From positions 16,768 through 80,767 of the forward strand of contig CAICTM010000287.1 of assembly GCA_903772945.1 (NCBI GenBank): DNA of 64,000 nucleotides, read 5' to 3'. The position numbers and the translations under genes were made by a program. This DNA comes from Seminavis robusta. Taxonomy: Eukaryota > Bacillariophyta > Bacillariophyceae > Naviculales > Naviculaceae. Positions 1 to 12,010 of the stretch are shown here, in pieces. The first letter of the stretch is position 1; the number at the start of each line of letters is the position of its first letter. Below the pieces are notes generated by a model that was given only the letters and a program-made list of their open reading frames with translations, was not told the DNA's origin and made no database searches.

Positions 1-37
1 ATCGAGTCGCGAATAAGGCTAAGAGCCGTGTATTGCA
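1..37 (-). repeat. Partial 3' LTR of the gypsy element
   Basis: These 37 bases are identical to 4150-4186. They are the element-proximal end of the left LTR; the rest lies outside the window. A purine-rich tract lies directly next to it at 38-50 on the minus strand. Confidence 0.85.
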
Positions 38-59
38 TTCGCCCCCTGACAAGGGTCAC

Positions 60-3000
60 AAGAGGCCGACACAGTCGGACAAGGAGAACATATGATTTAA
101 AGTGCGGGCACTCTCATGGAGATTGGATGTAGACATGTGCGTCGCACGATGGCAATCCTACAAGGGGATCAGGCCTTGTATGGGTGTATATACCTTATGT
201 TCCAAGTCTGGTAGACTGTGCCGCCGTTGGCGGTAGCATGTTGGAGCCGTACAGTGCCATTGTCATTGACTCGGTCTATAGTGTAAGGACCTTTGTACTT
301 TGGCTGACCGTACTTGCGGTGCTGATACTGTTGAATCATCACAGTATCGTTGACATTGTATTGATGAGGGACACGCGTTGCGTTTTCCCTATCGTTGTTT
401 TGTTGGATTAGTCGTGGCGACGTTCCTTAATGTACTTCCAGTTGGCTTTGAAACGGACGTTGTTATGCGTCACGATTGAACACGAGCTGTGCGGGGTTGC
501 ACGCAAGGTGGTATGAATCGTGGCATTCATTGCAAAGCGAACCGCCGTGAGGACTCTCATCCCAGGATCCATTCACGAGGTCGTCTTGGCACTTGATGTT
601 TTGAACAGCGATCAATTACGTATGGTTTGATGAGCACGCTCGACCATAGAGTTGGTTGAGGGTTACGCGTGTAATGAACTTGCGAGAAGTCCATATTCAT
701 CCCGGAGTGCTTTTCGACCTCTGCGCGGAACTCGAGTCCTCTATCCATGATAACCCCAGCAGGCACGGATACCGGGTAAGCCACGTTTGTTCTAGACGAT
801 GGCTACTTCGTCTGCTGCCTTGGAGCAGATCTCTGCAATCTCGAACCATCCGGTTACGGGATCAATCATTGTCAGGCAATGAAGTGTGCAGGAATTCTTT
901 TTCTTGGATCCCCGACGTTGTAAGGGCTATCAGGTCAATACATAGTCTTTCCCAAGGGATCTCCTCGCAAGTCTTTGAGGGCATCAATCCCAGCTTACGC
1001 GTCTTGGGTTTGTTCTGGCAGCTTTGGCAACGCTCATACGGCCTGCACAGTCCTGCGCAGACCCTTCCAGGTGTTAGTGTTGGCTGATGGTTAGCTCCGT
1101 GCGAGTCTCGCCAGGATGCTCAGCACACCATGGTACCATTCAACTAGCTTTTTCTGCATAGTTTTTAGGTACGACGATTTTCTCGTCCTTAACTACTAAG
1201 TCGTAGGGACTTATCCCCTCTGGGGAAAGATTGCTTCTTTGAGTCGTTTGGCTTGTCCCTGAGGAGCTTCTTGATATCGTTGTCGTCTTTCTGACGATGT
1301 TCGATCTCAAGGAACGAGAGAGGGAACTCGCTAGGGAAGTCCTCTTCGTCTGCAGCCATAGCTCACGATCTCGCTGGCGTCCATTGTTCTGAAGAAACTG
1401 TCGTTGTTGGAGATGTTAAGTCTCGCAACGCATCACGACGATGTTCTGTTCGCCCTTGATGTTCCGTAGTTCAGGGCCGTATTCTTCCAGAATAAGGCGC
1501 CATCGCATTCGCGATCGGTATTGAAGTTCTTACACGTAAGATTCTTGTGGTCCGTATGTACAACGATCTTCTGTCCTAGAAGAATGTTACGGAATCTTTT
1601 AGAGTTTCTACGATACTGAAGAAGTTCCTTCTCGGTAACTGTGTAACGTGTCTGAGCAGGGTTGAGCTTCCTCTGTAGGACGCGATAGGTTTTCCCTTCT
1701 GGGAAAATACTGCACCTAGTTGAGTATCAACTCGCATCCGTGTGATAACGAATGTGTCATTGAAGTCAGGGTAGCGAGAAGGTTTCTTTGCTGATGATCT
1801 TCTTCATCTGGCTAAAGGCCTTGTCGTGTCGCCTTCCCATTTCCACTTCGTTGTTTTGGAAGTCAACGAAGCGAGTGGTGGCCAGTACATTGTGATCGTC
1901 TAATCCACATGTCTCATATAGTTCACTAGTCCAATTATTCTACGGAGTTCCTTCCTGTTGGTAGGAGGAGCGATATTCTTGATCGCGTCTATTTTCTTGG
2001 TTATAGGTTGGTCCCTTCTCGAGTAATTCCAGTAACCTAGGTACTCAAGTTCTCCTCTTGCGAAGAAGACTTGGTAGCATTGATCTTAAGTCCGGCTTCT
2101 CGAAGCCTTCGAGAACTTCATCCAACTTTTCAACGTGATCTGCTAGATCGCCGTTAGTTAGGATGAGTAGATCATCAATGTATGCACGGACGTATTTAGG
2201 TCGTGCATTTAGTGTTCCCATCTTCTCTGGAAGATGTGCGGACTATTACATAGGCCCATTGGCAACCTCTGGTACTCGTACTTTCCCCATGGGAGTACGA
2301 TGGTACAGAGTTGCTTCGAGTAAGGTGACAGCTCGATGTGATAGATCCCATGTTCAGGTCAGACTAGTAGCGTACTTGAATCCATCTAGATTCAAGAGCA
2401 TGTCCTGTATTTTGGGATAGGATAAGGCTTCGCTTAATCCTTTTGTTCAGTCCCGGAAATCAGAGATGAATCGTACAGATCCATCTTTCTTGGGAGATGA
2501 AAAGTTGGTGCCGCCCACTCGGAACGGTTTACTTTCTTGAGTACTCCTGCCTCGCAGAGACGTTCAACCTCCATTTTAAGAGTGTTGTATGAACCCGTGG
2601 AATATGGATAAGCTCTGGCATGATAGGGTTTAGCATCAGGGAGAAGTTCTTACTTCGTAGTCGTCCATCTGCCACTTTCCTAAAGTACCATCGAATAGGT
2701 CAGAGTACTTCGTCAGTAAGGAATGAAGCTGTCCTTCTCTTCCGTGTTTAACTGATCTTGACTTTGGCAAACCTGCCTTAAGTCAGCTTGTTCGTATTTC
2801 GCATCAAGAATCTTCTTGAGACGATCTGCACTGTCATCAACAGCGGTAGGATCAGGAATGAAAAAGTTTTCTTCTTCATTGGTGTCGCTGTCTTTCATAG
2901 GAATAGATGCGCCGTCCCATTCCACTGACATGGTTGGAAATCGAACTTGAAACCTAAGTCAGAGAGAATATCTCACCTATATCATGTCATACGCCCCCAA

Positions 3001-3735
3001 GCTCTTGGTGACGTGTAAATCCCACTCGATATTCTATCTTCGTGGAATTCAGAATCATGAATGCACCTTTGCACTTCGTGCTTGGTGTTTAATTCTCCTG
3101 CAGGGGTAGTCCACATCTTTTGGACGCCCCCAAGATCCTTCATGCGTAATTTCTAGCATGAGGTTGAGCAATCAAGGTTCCGATGCTCCTGTATCCAGTA
3201 AGAACGGAGTGTAACGGGTTTTTGGTTTCCCTTTTTCTCGCTTGTTAAATCTAACATAGACGATGGGTTTGAAGGTCTCTTGTCTTGCGACGTTTACGAG
3301 GTGGTTGGCCACGGACGAGGTTAACGATGCAAATAGATCATCAGAGTCAGTTGAGAGCTTCTAGGAATCATCTAATATTGCCCGTAGTGTTCATCAGTTG
3401 CAAACAATTCTTGTTTACTAGTTAGTGAGATATCTTCATCACTTTGGTATAGAAGTCGGAACAGTTCCGTTGAGTCATCATCCTGGCCTAATCCTCAGAT
3501 AGAGATTTCTCCATCCAAGTGATTGAATTGATGAGGAGTTGTCCTCATTGTCAGAGTTTTCTGATTTGCGCTTGGCAACATGGTGCGAAGTTTGCAAGTG
3601 GTTGCACGAGTATCGTCGATCTCGTTTTTGGTCGTCATTGTCGACGAGAGGAAGAATGGGTTTGACGCAACTGTTTTTTCGAAGTTGCGGAAAGATGCTT
3701 TCCTTGAGCCATCTTATGGTGAAGGAATAGATTTA
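60..3735 (-). pseudogene. Gypsy pol remnant: protease, RT, RNase H, integrase
   Basis: Read on the minus strand, fragments in shifting frames match gypsy Pol. The protease active site LLDTGAS lies at about 3175-3201 (DTGA at 3184-3195). After it, at 2931, comes a stretch beginning MSVEWDGASIPMK, as in diatom and oomycete gypsy elements between protease and RT. RT shows LPMGLCNSP near 2240-2270 and, one frameshift later, the catalytic YIDDLLIL near 2157-2190. RNase H pieces (DTQLGAVFSQKGKPIA, TRYTVTEKELL) occur near 1600-1730. Integrase shows the C-x2-C half of its zinc finger near 975-1055 followed by WERLCIDLIAL, which carries the first catalytic Asp. Each block is recognisable, but no open frame spans two domains. 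Confidence 0.88.
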
Positions 3736-3752
3736 GGGTAGCTGAAAGCTAT

Positions 3753-4186
3753 TGTGTTTGTTAACAAAATGCACTACGCTAAAAGCTAGTGAAAGATCTT
3801 TCGAGTGTTTTTGAGTTTGAGAGAATGAAAGTTATAAGAGAGATTAGAAAGCTATGAAAACTAATCAACGAGAGAGATCATCATCAAGGGATCGTAGATC
3901 TGGTTTCCCGCGGGGACTTAAAATGTGATAGAGTAGGTTGTGGTAGTATCCTACGTTCTCCACGATTAAACGGAACGCGTGGAAGTTTGTCTAGCCTGGA
4001 TATCTAGTAGCGTGGAAGTACTCCACGCTAGCTAAATATCTAGAGCGATGTTTCATCTCAACCTAGTATGACTAGCGCGGTCATGAGAAACCCTGTCTCA
4101 ATACTATTCAGAGGACTCAGTCATGAGTCGAACTCAAACCCTATCTAGGATCGAGTCGCGAATAAGGCTAAGAGCCGTGTATTGCA
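3753..4186 (-). repeat. 5' LTR of the gypsy element
   Basis: The right boundary is exact: bases 4150-4186 match the window's first 37 bases, and the transposase reading frame resumes at 4187. In element orientation the LTR opens with TGCAATAC. The left boundary at about 3753 is inferred from a terminal CA in element orientation and could be off by a few bases. I could not identify a convincing tRNA primer-binding site next to it. Confidence 0.7.
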
Positions 4187-6783
4187 GGAGCTCATTGTCA
4201 GAATACCCCGCCTTTTTGGCCATCGAGTTAAGAAATAATAGCCTCTCAGTTTCCACTGTGCCATGGTCGCCATCTCCTAGTCGAGTAATGCCCTTCTGCA
4301 TGTTTCTTTCTTCAAAAAAGCCAGTCATCATCCGATCTCCCCTATGCACACCTGGATAAAGAAACAGAATGTGAGATAATAAGAACAGCGACCAATAAAA
4401 CGATATCATATTATGTCTTACCAACACAAGTGGCCACCAAAATTCGGTAGGCTAAATCCAAGTTGTCCCTTTCATTGGTGTTGGTTCCACGAGCGACATA
4501 AGTAATGCCAGTGTGAGGGTTGCGTCTGTGCACCTTGACAATGGTTGGATCTGGATCTGAAAGACAGCCCTTGTCAATATAAGTGAAGAGTTGTTTGATA
4601 AGATCCCGGGCTTCAGAAGTGTTCTTCAAAAAGAAACCTGGCGAAGGGGCATCGTCTTCTGTGTTTTGGTGAGTGGTAATCAGCATTTCCGATTCTGCAT
4701 CTTTAGCACGAAGATAGTCCAAAACTGCCTCCACATTGCGTCGAAGAACTGCCGGTGCTGGGATGACAGAGTTCGCTTCCTTCATTATTTCCTTGTGGGT
4801 TGCCTCTCGCTTTTTCTTTGCTTCCACAGCTGTCTTGGCACGTTCATATTCGAGTGGCTCCACATTGAACACAGCGCGATTCAAAAGTCCTCTGAAAATT
4901 CCACCGAGTGCGCTGTTGGGGCTCTTCAGTACTGGATTGTTGGGGCTCTTCAGTACTGGATTCCATCGTTTGAACCAGTGAAAGACATCCAACAAGATAA
5001 TGGCCGATGGGTAAATCCGTTTCAGGATTCTGTGATCTTGGCAACAGTTGTCCACATATATGGCCTTCACTGACTCAGTCAGTGGTACAACAGCAGTGTC
5101 CTAAGGCACTTCCGCTCCATCTGGAGTCAAGTCTCGAAGGGCTTCGCGGCGCCGGTGTTGCTCCTGGGACTGCTTGTTCCTTTTCAACCTGTTGTTTAGA
5201 CGCACGAGGTCATCCTCGATCTCTGAGAAGGATTCACTGAATTTGAGTGCCTTCCAGAAGACTGTTAGACCATCTTGGTTCTGCACCGTGACAATACACC
5301 GGAATGGACAAAAGCTTTTCCCTTGGCCTACCCAAACTCGGATCTTGGCAGCAAGCTTATAGTTGAAGTCAATCTTCAACAATTCAGCGGTTAGCCCCTT
5401 CATTTTCGCTTCAATGAATTCCTTCCTGTGGAGGAAGTGAGAGTTAACAAGGCTGTCAATTCGGTACTTGCTGATTACCCTGCCATTGTAACCATGCTTG
5501 TCGTCGAACTTGGAAAAAAGCGGGGGCTTCGCTGGACCATTTTCATCAGCTGCAGCCGGTTCCTCTTCCGGTGGACCATTCTGACTTACATACTCAGCAA
5601 TTCGCTCCAGTGCAACCTCCAATTCAGTTTCGGCAAGTGCCAGTTCTGCCTCCACCCTGTCTACTGTGGCTTGGTGCTTTTCAAAATAGGCGCGCACTTT
5701 GGCTTGCCATCCAGGAAGCAGGCGTCTCAGTGGCTGTGGGTAGTCATCCGGATCCACAGATTCCAATTCCTTGGTGGAAAGGATGTCGGCAGCAATCAGC
5801 TTGCACAATTTGGTGCTTCCAAGACCTTGCAGGATGTTCCTTGAGCCATGCACATTGTGGTTGTCCTTATCTGCAAGCATGTGCCGGAACTTGATGTCTT
5901 GATTCACACACCCCCTGGCATGGGCCAATCTGAGGCGAAGACGCGTGGCATTACTTGTTTTTATATCTCGAATGGACTGGAGTCGCTTCAACTCTTGGTC
6001 ACCAGTTCCCCTCCCCATGAATTCATCCATTGTTCTTTGCTTCTTCCTTGGCTTGGAGTCAATCTGGTTTCCTGCCACTGCTGACAAATACAACTCGTAG
6101 TCTGAATAGTAGGCCTTGTATGCACTCCTTTGTAGTCGCCTGTAAATATCAGCTGTGCACTCTGTTGCGGCAGATAGGACAATTTGAGTATACAGCTCTT
6201 CATCAACAGCAAATTTGTTACCAAGGAAGAAGCCAAAGAAAGAATTTTACACACTTGCATCCAGTTGCATGCTCTGTTTGTGGTACCCAGCGAATCTCCT
6301 GCCACACAGACGGCATAAGTACAGCATGGTGTCAAGATAGCGGTGTCGATTCACTCCATACAAAATCTTGGGGTGATTCACCCAGCGACACTTGTTCAAA
6401 TCGACATACCCATTCTTCTTGCAGTGGGGACAACAGGGCACATGTCCCTTGAAGAGTCGGTGGGGTACCCAAACTGCCACTCCACGAACATAAAATGCTC
6501 CCACGTTGGTCTTTTTCGCGTCGGCATTGAGCAGATTGCTGTTGTATCGCCCTCCAGAGGGCATAATATTCCACCATTTATGACTCTTGAAGAACAGACG
6601 ATGGTTGCTGTCGATAGATTCACGTACTCTCTTCACAAAAGCATGTTGCTCCTCTCCGTAGGGATGTTTCGGTGGCTCTGTCATTGTCGGCAATGATGTC
6701 TTTGGTTGACTGGTGCTGTAATAGTCGCCTTTCGGTTGTAATTCAAATCGAAAAGGCGCGCGAAAGGTGTCAAAACACATCAA
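4187..6783 (-). pseudogene. DUF6729-like plus DDE-type transposase, interrupted
   Basis: A single minus-strand frame runs from 6783 to 4422 with only two stops, TAA at 6247-6249 and TAG at 5101-5103. It then continues through a proper 70-bp GT-AG intron (4352-4421) to 4187, where the gypsy LTR cuts it off. The first part (to about 6250) has a zinc-binding CPHC/CRLC pattern of the DUF6729 kind (W..MPSGG, then C-x2-C pairs), common in diatom transposon proteins. The middle has a DDE-style strand (KIDFNYKLAAKI) and the later part a second acidic block (IYVDNCC, LLDVFHWFKRW) and RGTNTNERDN. I infer a class II transposase; the superfamily is uncertain. Continuity of the frame across both stops suggests recent decay. 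Confidence 0.75.
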
Positions 6784-7481
6784 GGGATGGGGTTAGCGGG
6801 GGTTGAGTACCACAAAGTTTCAGGGAACGTTCCAAGACTCAAGATTTTTTAATTCCCACAAGCAAGTGTGGAGATAAAAGTAGAGATAAAGTAATTCGGG
6901 ACCTTTTTCGCGGAAGGAAAGTGGAGTTCTAGACTTAGGGGATGGTAGAGAATGCCGGGGGAAGATATAGGGATCGGTCGGGCATGTAGGACTGGCGGGT
7001 CTGACCTCCCCCCTCCTTTTTTTTCTCCTCCTGGGAAGAACCGAATATTCGGCCTACCGCACGTGGCCACTCATGGACTATCTCCAAACTACTCCTGGTC
7101 CCATTACTTTAGAAGTCCCACTCCTACGGTACACCGATCCAGGCCAGCGTTGGGGCCGACTCCTCCACTACACCAATTCCAGGCCCCACTCCCTGAATGC
7201 ACTGATAGAGCAACTCCAGGCTACTAGTAGCAGGGCCCACACACAGACCATTTGCCCCTACCCCCCTGCTACAGCACAGTACCGGTACCAGGTACCGGTG
7301 CCGGATGGCCCTGGTGGAGCCTGTCCCGGACCCATATTTCCTTTTGGAAATTTGCGAATTTTCCAACTCAAAGAAACAAGAAAATTCATTTTTCAACAAA
7401 AAACAAAACACACAGACATCAACGCAATCATCAACACACCGTGTCACCAACGCTCGTTCGCCCAAGCTTGCAAAAGAGACC
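6784..7481. other. Spacer upstream of the membrane-protein gene
   Basis: No supported gene. It contains a polypyrimidine run near 7010-7030 and a cluster of ACCGGT/GGTACC palindromes at 7277-7303. The last 100 bases are A/C-rich (7375-7481), which fits a 5' untranslated leader for the gene starting at 7482. The reading frame of that gene stays open back to 7305, but the upstream residues look non-coding and begin beside the palindrome cluster. Confidence 0.5.
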
Positions 7482-8525
7482 ATGACGAATCCAGTGTCTG
7501 ACCATGTTGACACCAATAAAAGCCAAACTCGGAAACCAGACTTAGCCAAAGTCAAGGTGGAGCTCAGATTGTTCCTTTCCGCTTTCAGCGTTTGGGACTT
7601 TCTTGATCCACGAAAACCTTGGGTGTTGGTCCCTCGAGGGTCTCCTCTGGGAGTCTTTGACTTTGTCCCTCCAGTGTTCCGTGAAGGTCCATGGGCGGTT
7701 CTACCAATCGTTTACATTGCATCAACTGTCTATCTTGCGTCCTTCAGCACCGTTTACCATTGCGCAAAGTATGGGTTTGAAAATCTACCACAAGGCCACT
7801 ACGATGCATTTACAGCTCCATGGTATCTGAATCTTGCAGGATTTCTATGGACGCTATATGTGTTTTGTGATGTATTTGTTTCTGGATTTGGAGCTGCTAG
7901 TGTGGCAACCTTCACAGTACAATCGTATTTCCTGCTGTGCTTGCGGTATGGGCTATCAGCATTGGCACCGTTTGTTGAATCCAGAAAGCTTGCTGTGGTC
8001 AACGAGCTATTACGATATCCAGTCCTCAACCAAGCCACCATAACTTTTGTCGTTTTCAATGCCATCTTGGCGCCTGTCTGCCTAGTGTGTCTAGTAGACG
8101 GAGAAAAGCGAAAAAACTTCATCAAGTACTGTACAAACTTTCGGTTGATTCAACTGCACTGTTTCAACATCGTGTTCGCTGTCTATAGTGGTGTATGGGG
8201 AAGTCCACAGAGATCATTGCAGTGGACGGACCTGCACGCAGCCGCTATTTTGACACTTCAGGTAAGTGGCTGCAGGGGCTGCGTACTTCTCCTTCAACGG
8301 TGCTGATTGGACTAAAATACAATTTCCCAGTACGGTCTCTTCTATATTTTTATTCTTGACAGGTTGGGAATACACTTGTACTTGATAATTTCTCCAAGGA
8401 CCAACGTCTCTCTTATTTCATGGTTTCTAATCACCGCAGCCACGCTTGGTCTCCATTCGTTTTGGGATGACATTATCAAGAAATACGGAGGATACTGGGA
8501 CTCGTCTCTAACAGTTGCTGAGTGA
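7482..8525 (+). CDS. Multipass membrane protein, unknown function
   Basis: Two coding exons, 7482-8261 and 8331-8525, separated by a 69-bp GT-AG intron, give 324 residues. I chose the ATG at 7482 because an A/C-rich leader precedes it; the frame is open further upstream without an ATG. The protein starts with a polar stretch of about 25 residues, then shows about six to seven hydrophobic segments (for example around FVPPVFREGPWAVLPIVYI, APWYLNLAGFLWTLYVF, and TFVVFNAILAPVCLVCLV). The second exon adds the last two membrane segments and the tail KKYGGYWDSSLTVAE. I do not recognise the family. Membrane location is visible from composition; any transport or receptor role would be a guess. Confidence 0.75.
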
Positions 8526-10067
8526 TAAGTCGTCGCAACATCAAGCTCGGACCAATGCCCTTGGCAGCGGCAGATGAAGCCTGAAGGCAGCTTGGGACGC
8601 TGCACGGTGCAGGGTTGTGTCTGGGACAGTACACTCGGGTACTCCAAGGCACTCTACTGTCGGGTACACCAAGGCACGATGATTGGTCTTGCAAAAAGTC
8701 TTGCATCTCCGCTGAGCTAAAGGAAGCACCCGTAGTGTGTATTGCTGATTTCCAGCGCGGTATCAACCGCATGGTACAGGAAAAAGACAGTGTCTTGCCC
8801 GAACCCGATATCAATGCACATATCTTCACCAATGCACACATCTTGTTGTAGCTTGAAACTGCCAGCTGATTGTCAAGGGAAAGAAAATGTGGTTCCTGGA
8901 GGTAGTAGAGTACCGTACCGTACTACCGGTAGGCCTTGAACTGTGGATTGTTACATACATTTTTTGCCACTTTTAGTCTTCATGAAAACATAAACTTCAC
9001 CCATTCATGTAACCAATCCTTCATCGCTTCAACCAACCATCTATTGGAATGTAAGCACTGGCAGATCGAAGACAGGGCGATGCAGTCCCTGCACCACCCA
9101 GCCTCAGTTCTGCCACTGCTTACAGTCCAGTAGTTTGGCCAGCATGATGATCAGAGAAGCCAGTCAACGTCCAATGACGGGGTCACCCGTCAAAACTTAC
9201 CTAGCTAGCTACTTGAGCACTGTTCACAAGCTTCCAACGTTGCTCATTGCCACGATTTTTGAAGCAGCCCTGGCGTTGCAAAATACTGCACAACTGAGCC
9301 TGGTGTGCTGACCTTGCAATTTGCAACATCTTCCTTGCCTACCGGTATTCCGCTGATTCATTGACTGCTTGCTTGGCACTTTTAAGAGCTTCTGCCTGAA
9401 TCACTCTGACCCGACTCCTCGTGTACTCCCACTTACCTGGCGACTGGCAGGTAGAAAGAAAGAGAGAGACAGACGACAGGGCAGATATCCCACCACCCGC
9501 TGAATCGAATCATCAATCCTTCCACGTATCTGGAAATGTAGCTGCATCACAGTCTACCGGTACGACACCACAACGAGCCAGTGCCATTCTGGAGCTCATT
9601 CTGGTTGTACCGGTATCCAGTACTGTAGCTGTGAATCATCGGTCATCTTCTGGTGTTCTTCCGGTCATTGGAAAAACGGACGACCTGCTACTTGTGCACG
9701 TACTAGCTAGTAGCTATTTAGCCAGCAAGCAAGGAGCTCTGACCACGAATGAATGATGAATCAGCGGATCCTGTACGCGGAAATGTGTTGTTGACATCAT
9801 TCTTCGTGCCTTCTGACGTTGTTGGTTGGACCAATCAAAAGCATGAAAATGGATTGATGATTCAGGATCCGAAAGCTTCAGCAGCTTTTGCTGTAGATTG
9901 AGAATATTTCCCTTCCGAGAAAACGTGGCAGAACACCATCGTACGGGTTTTTTTCTTTTTTTCTGCTGAATCAGCGGGCTATCATCAGATCCTGCAAACC
10001 CAGACCATTGGATCTCACAATTTCTACAAACTACAAAAGAAATATCCAACAACTCAACAACATCAAA
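8526..10067. other. Spacer before Lhcx
   Basis: No supported gene in about 1.5 kb. It carries scattered ACCGGT and TACCGTAC palindromes (for example 8910-8935) and a 9-bp inverted pair (9764-9772 against 9863-9871). A CCAAT-type sequence lies near 9830-9836, about 235 bp before the Lhcx start. The light- or stress-responsive promoter of Lhcx is presumably within the last few hundred bases, but I cannot mark specific sites. Confidence 0.4.
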
Positions 10068-10732
10068 ATGAAGTCTGCCATTGCTTTCCTTGCCCTCGTT
10101 GCTGGTTCCGCCACTGCTTTCACACCAGAGACTCTCCCTGGTGCTCTTGCCCCCATGGGATTCTTTGATCCTCTTGGATTTGCTGCCAAGGCTGATGTCA
10201 ACACCCTCAAGAGGTACCGTGAAGCAGAGCTCACTCATGGCCGTGTTGCCATGCTTGCCACTGTCGGATTCCTTGTTGGAGAAAAGGTTGAAGGGACCTC
10301 TTTCCTCTGGGATGCCTCTGTGACTGGACCTGCTATTACCCACCTTGAACAGGTACCTCCCCTCTTCTGGGCCTTGTTGGTTACTGGAATTGGTGCTGCT
10401 GAACAACAGCGAGCTGAAATTGGCTGGGTCGATCCTGCTGATGTCCCTGTTGACCAACCTGGTCTTCTCCGTGATGACTACACCCCTGGTGACATTGGAT
10501 TTGACCCCCTTGGTTTGAAGCCAACTGATCCAGAAGAGTATTTGATCATGCAGACCAAGGAATTGCAGGTTAGTGGAGAATACCAGTCGTGTCTTGATTT
10601 TTTGTTTGATTGTGATCTCACCTTCACTGTTTCTCCTCTCAGAATGGACGCTTGGCTATGCTTGCTGCAGCTGGATTCATGGCCCAGGAGTTGGCTGATG
10701 GAAAGGGAATTCTTGAGCACCTTGGATACTGA
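10068..10732 (+). CDS. Lhcx: Lhcx-type fucoxanthin chlorophyll a/c-binding protein
   Basis: Exons 10068-10568 and 10643-10732 with a 74-bp GT-AG intron encode 196 residues, usual for Lhcx (LI818-like) proteins, which support photoprotective energy dissipation (NPQ) in diatom thylakoids. The N-terminus is a signal peptide ending SATAF-TP, the A-F motif needed for import into a secondary plastid. Helix 1 shows the chlorophyll-binding motif EAELTHGRVAML (about residues 52-63), and helix 3 shows KELQNGRLAML, split by the intron. Between them, GWVDPAD and RDDYTPGDIGFDPLGLKP are hallmarks I associate with Lhcx rather than antenna Lhcf proteins. The subfamily rests on this resemblance, not on an alignment. 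Nothing looks truncated. Confidence 0.93.
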
Positions 10733-11414
10733 TTTGGGATTGAAACAAGATAGATGTAATCTGTGACAAGAAATATTTAATTAAAAAGAGATGTGATGAT
10801 GCTGATGCTTTGAAATCCAGGATCACCGTGTAGTTAACCTTTGAAAAGCTCACTAAGAAGGGGCAAAATTCTACTGAGGACAGCACATTTGTAGTGAGGA
10901 CAGCACAGTTGTAGTTTGATACAGCGATGTCTTCTTCTCTTTGGTGTTATGTTTGAACTTTGATGTCTCAACTGTGCTACAATGGGAGCAGCGAGATTAA
11001 CTCTATACAATCATCATTACTCAGTACCATACAATCCTCATTACTCAGTACTGTAGTACTAGTTACTAACTAGCAGGTAGCTTCATACTCGAAGAGTGAG
11101 CCCGTCCAGCTGAAACAAAATCTGGCTTGGCACAGAATGCCAAGGTTATTATAGTTGCATTATCAGGTCGCACTTTTTCAGGTTCTCCCTTCTGCCACCG
11201 AACTTCTGTCTAGCAGTTCATGCCGCAAGGACAAGTTGTACTCTGTTTCCTATTCGACGAAGTGGAATATTGCTTGTCGCAACCAAGGGTTGCAAACATA
11301 ATGTACTGAATGTATCACTTGTGGGTCGAACCCTCGTGCCCATTTGTAATCTATGGTTCAGCAGCGCAACCGGGTAAGAATCTGATACGCAATGCAAAGA
11401 CAGCCGTTGGAGCT
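10733..11414. other. Spacer with two short tandem duplications
   Basis: No gene seen. A unit of about 20 bp is duplicated at 10876-10915 and one of about 27 bp at about 11007-11062. The first 100 bases are probably the Lhcx 3' untranslated region. Confidence 0.4.
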
Positions 11415-12010
11415 AAAACTTACAACCCCCACCCGCTCCAGGCTCCATGCGAAGTAGACAATTCTGAATGCAGTATTCGATAGCCCTCCAATAGCAGGTT
11501 TCAAAGCGCAAATTTTTGATATCATGACCTGGCAAACAACCCCAGTATCTTCCATAAAAGACGCCATCCTTCGCAACGTTGAAGGTTCCGGCAAGGACGT
11601 CTTTTGCGTCCCATGAAACGGTGCCAGTGCTTCCATTAATGTCATCATCATACCTTGCGCACAAAAAGCACAGGTTGCGTACGAAGGATGATTGGCATAA
11701 ATTTTGGAAGAATTCCAGTGTCAAGTACTGTTGTCCCCATTAGAGTTTGTCGACGGTGGACCGATAGATTTCAAACATTCGCTCGACCAATCCGTCCACA
11801 TGTAGAAGGTCGGCTCCTACAATGGCATCAATTCGGATGGGTCTGTCACTGTCGTTATCTTCTTCATCATCTTGATGAGGATACACTTGCTGCCCTTGCC
11901 TTGCTCTTGTTCGTTCTCTCCGAATATTGATACGCCGCTGCAGTGAAGTCTGTCGAAGAAACGTATCGGTGTTGTTGTGTCTGAGATGTCGCAGGAGCAA
12001 GGCTTGCAAC
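11415..12010 (-). pseudogene. FemAB-like (DUF482) acyltransferase remnant
   Basis: One minus-strand frame from about 12010 to 11415 matches the C-terminal half of the DUF482/FemAB-like N-acetyltransferase family, best known from bacterial peptidoglycan-associated proteins. Visible family motifs in order are RRINIRRERTRA, a Y-x-STVDKL / WGQQYLT block, AGTFNVAKDGVFYGRYWGC, LRFETCYWRAIEYCI and EPGAGGG. A TAA at 11740-11742 falls exactly between DKL and WGQQYL, inside a conserved stretch, so the frame is broken by a nonsense change. The frame ends just after the GAGGG motif, before the usual family C-terminus, and I could not find the N-terminal half upstream. I call it a degenerate fragment; a two-exon live gene is less likely. 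Confidence 0.65.

Larger units (their letters stand above)
1..4186 (-). mobile_element. Decayed Ty3/gypsy LTR retrotransposon
   Basis: The element reads on the minus strand, so its 5' LTR is the right-hand one (about 3753-4186) and its 3' LTR is cut by the window edge (only 1-37 remain, identical to 4150-4186). A purine-rich tract (complement of 38-50) abuts the left LTR as a polypurine tract should. The interior keeps gypsy order from right to left: aspartic protease, reverse transcriptase, RNase H, integrase. There is only about 550 bp between the 5' LTR and the protease motif, so most of gag is missing. Many frameshifts and stops break pol, so it is dead. It sits inside the transposase gene at 4187-6783. 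The flanking target-site duplication cannot be checked because the left flank is outside the window. Confidence 0.9.

Noticed and set aside
4591-5073. Plus-strand ORF of 160 residues
   Set aside because: It is the antisense shadow of the minus-strand transposase frame.
7305-7481. In-frame extension of the membrane-protein ORF to 7305
   Set aside because: It runs through an A/C-rich leader next to a palindrome cluster, and its residues look non-coding; the ATG at 7482 fits better.
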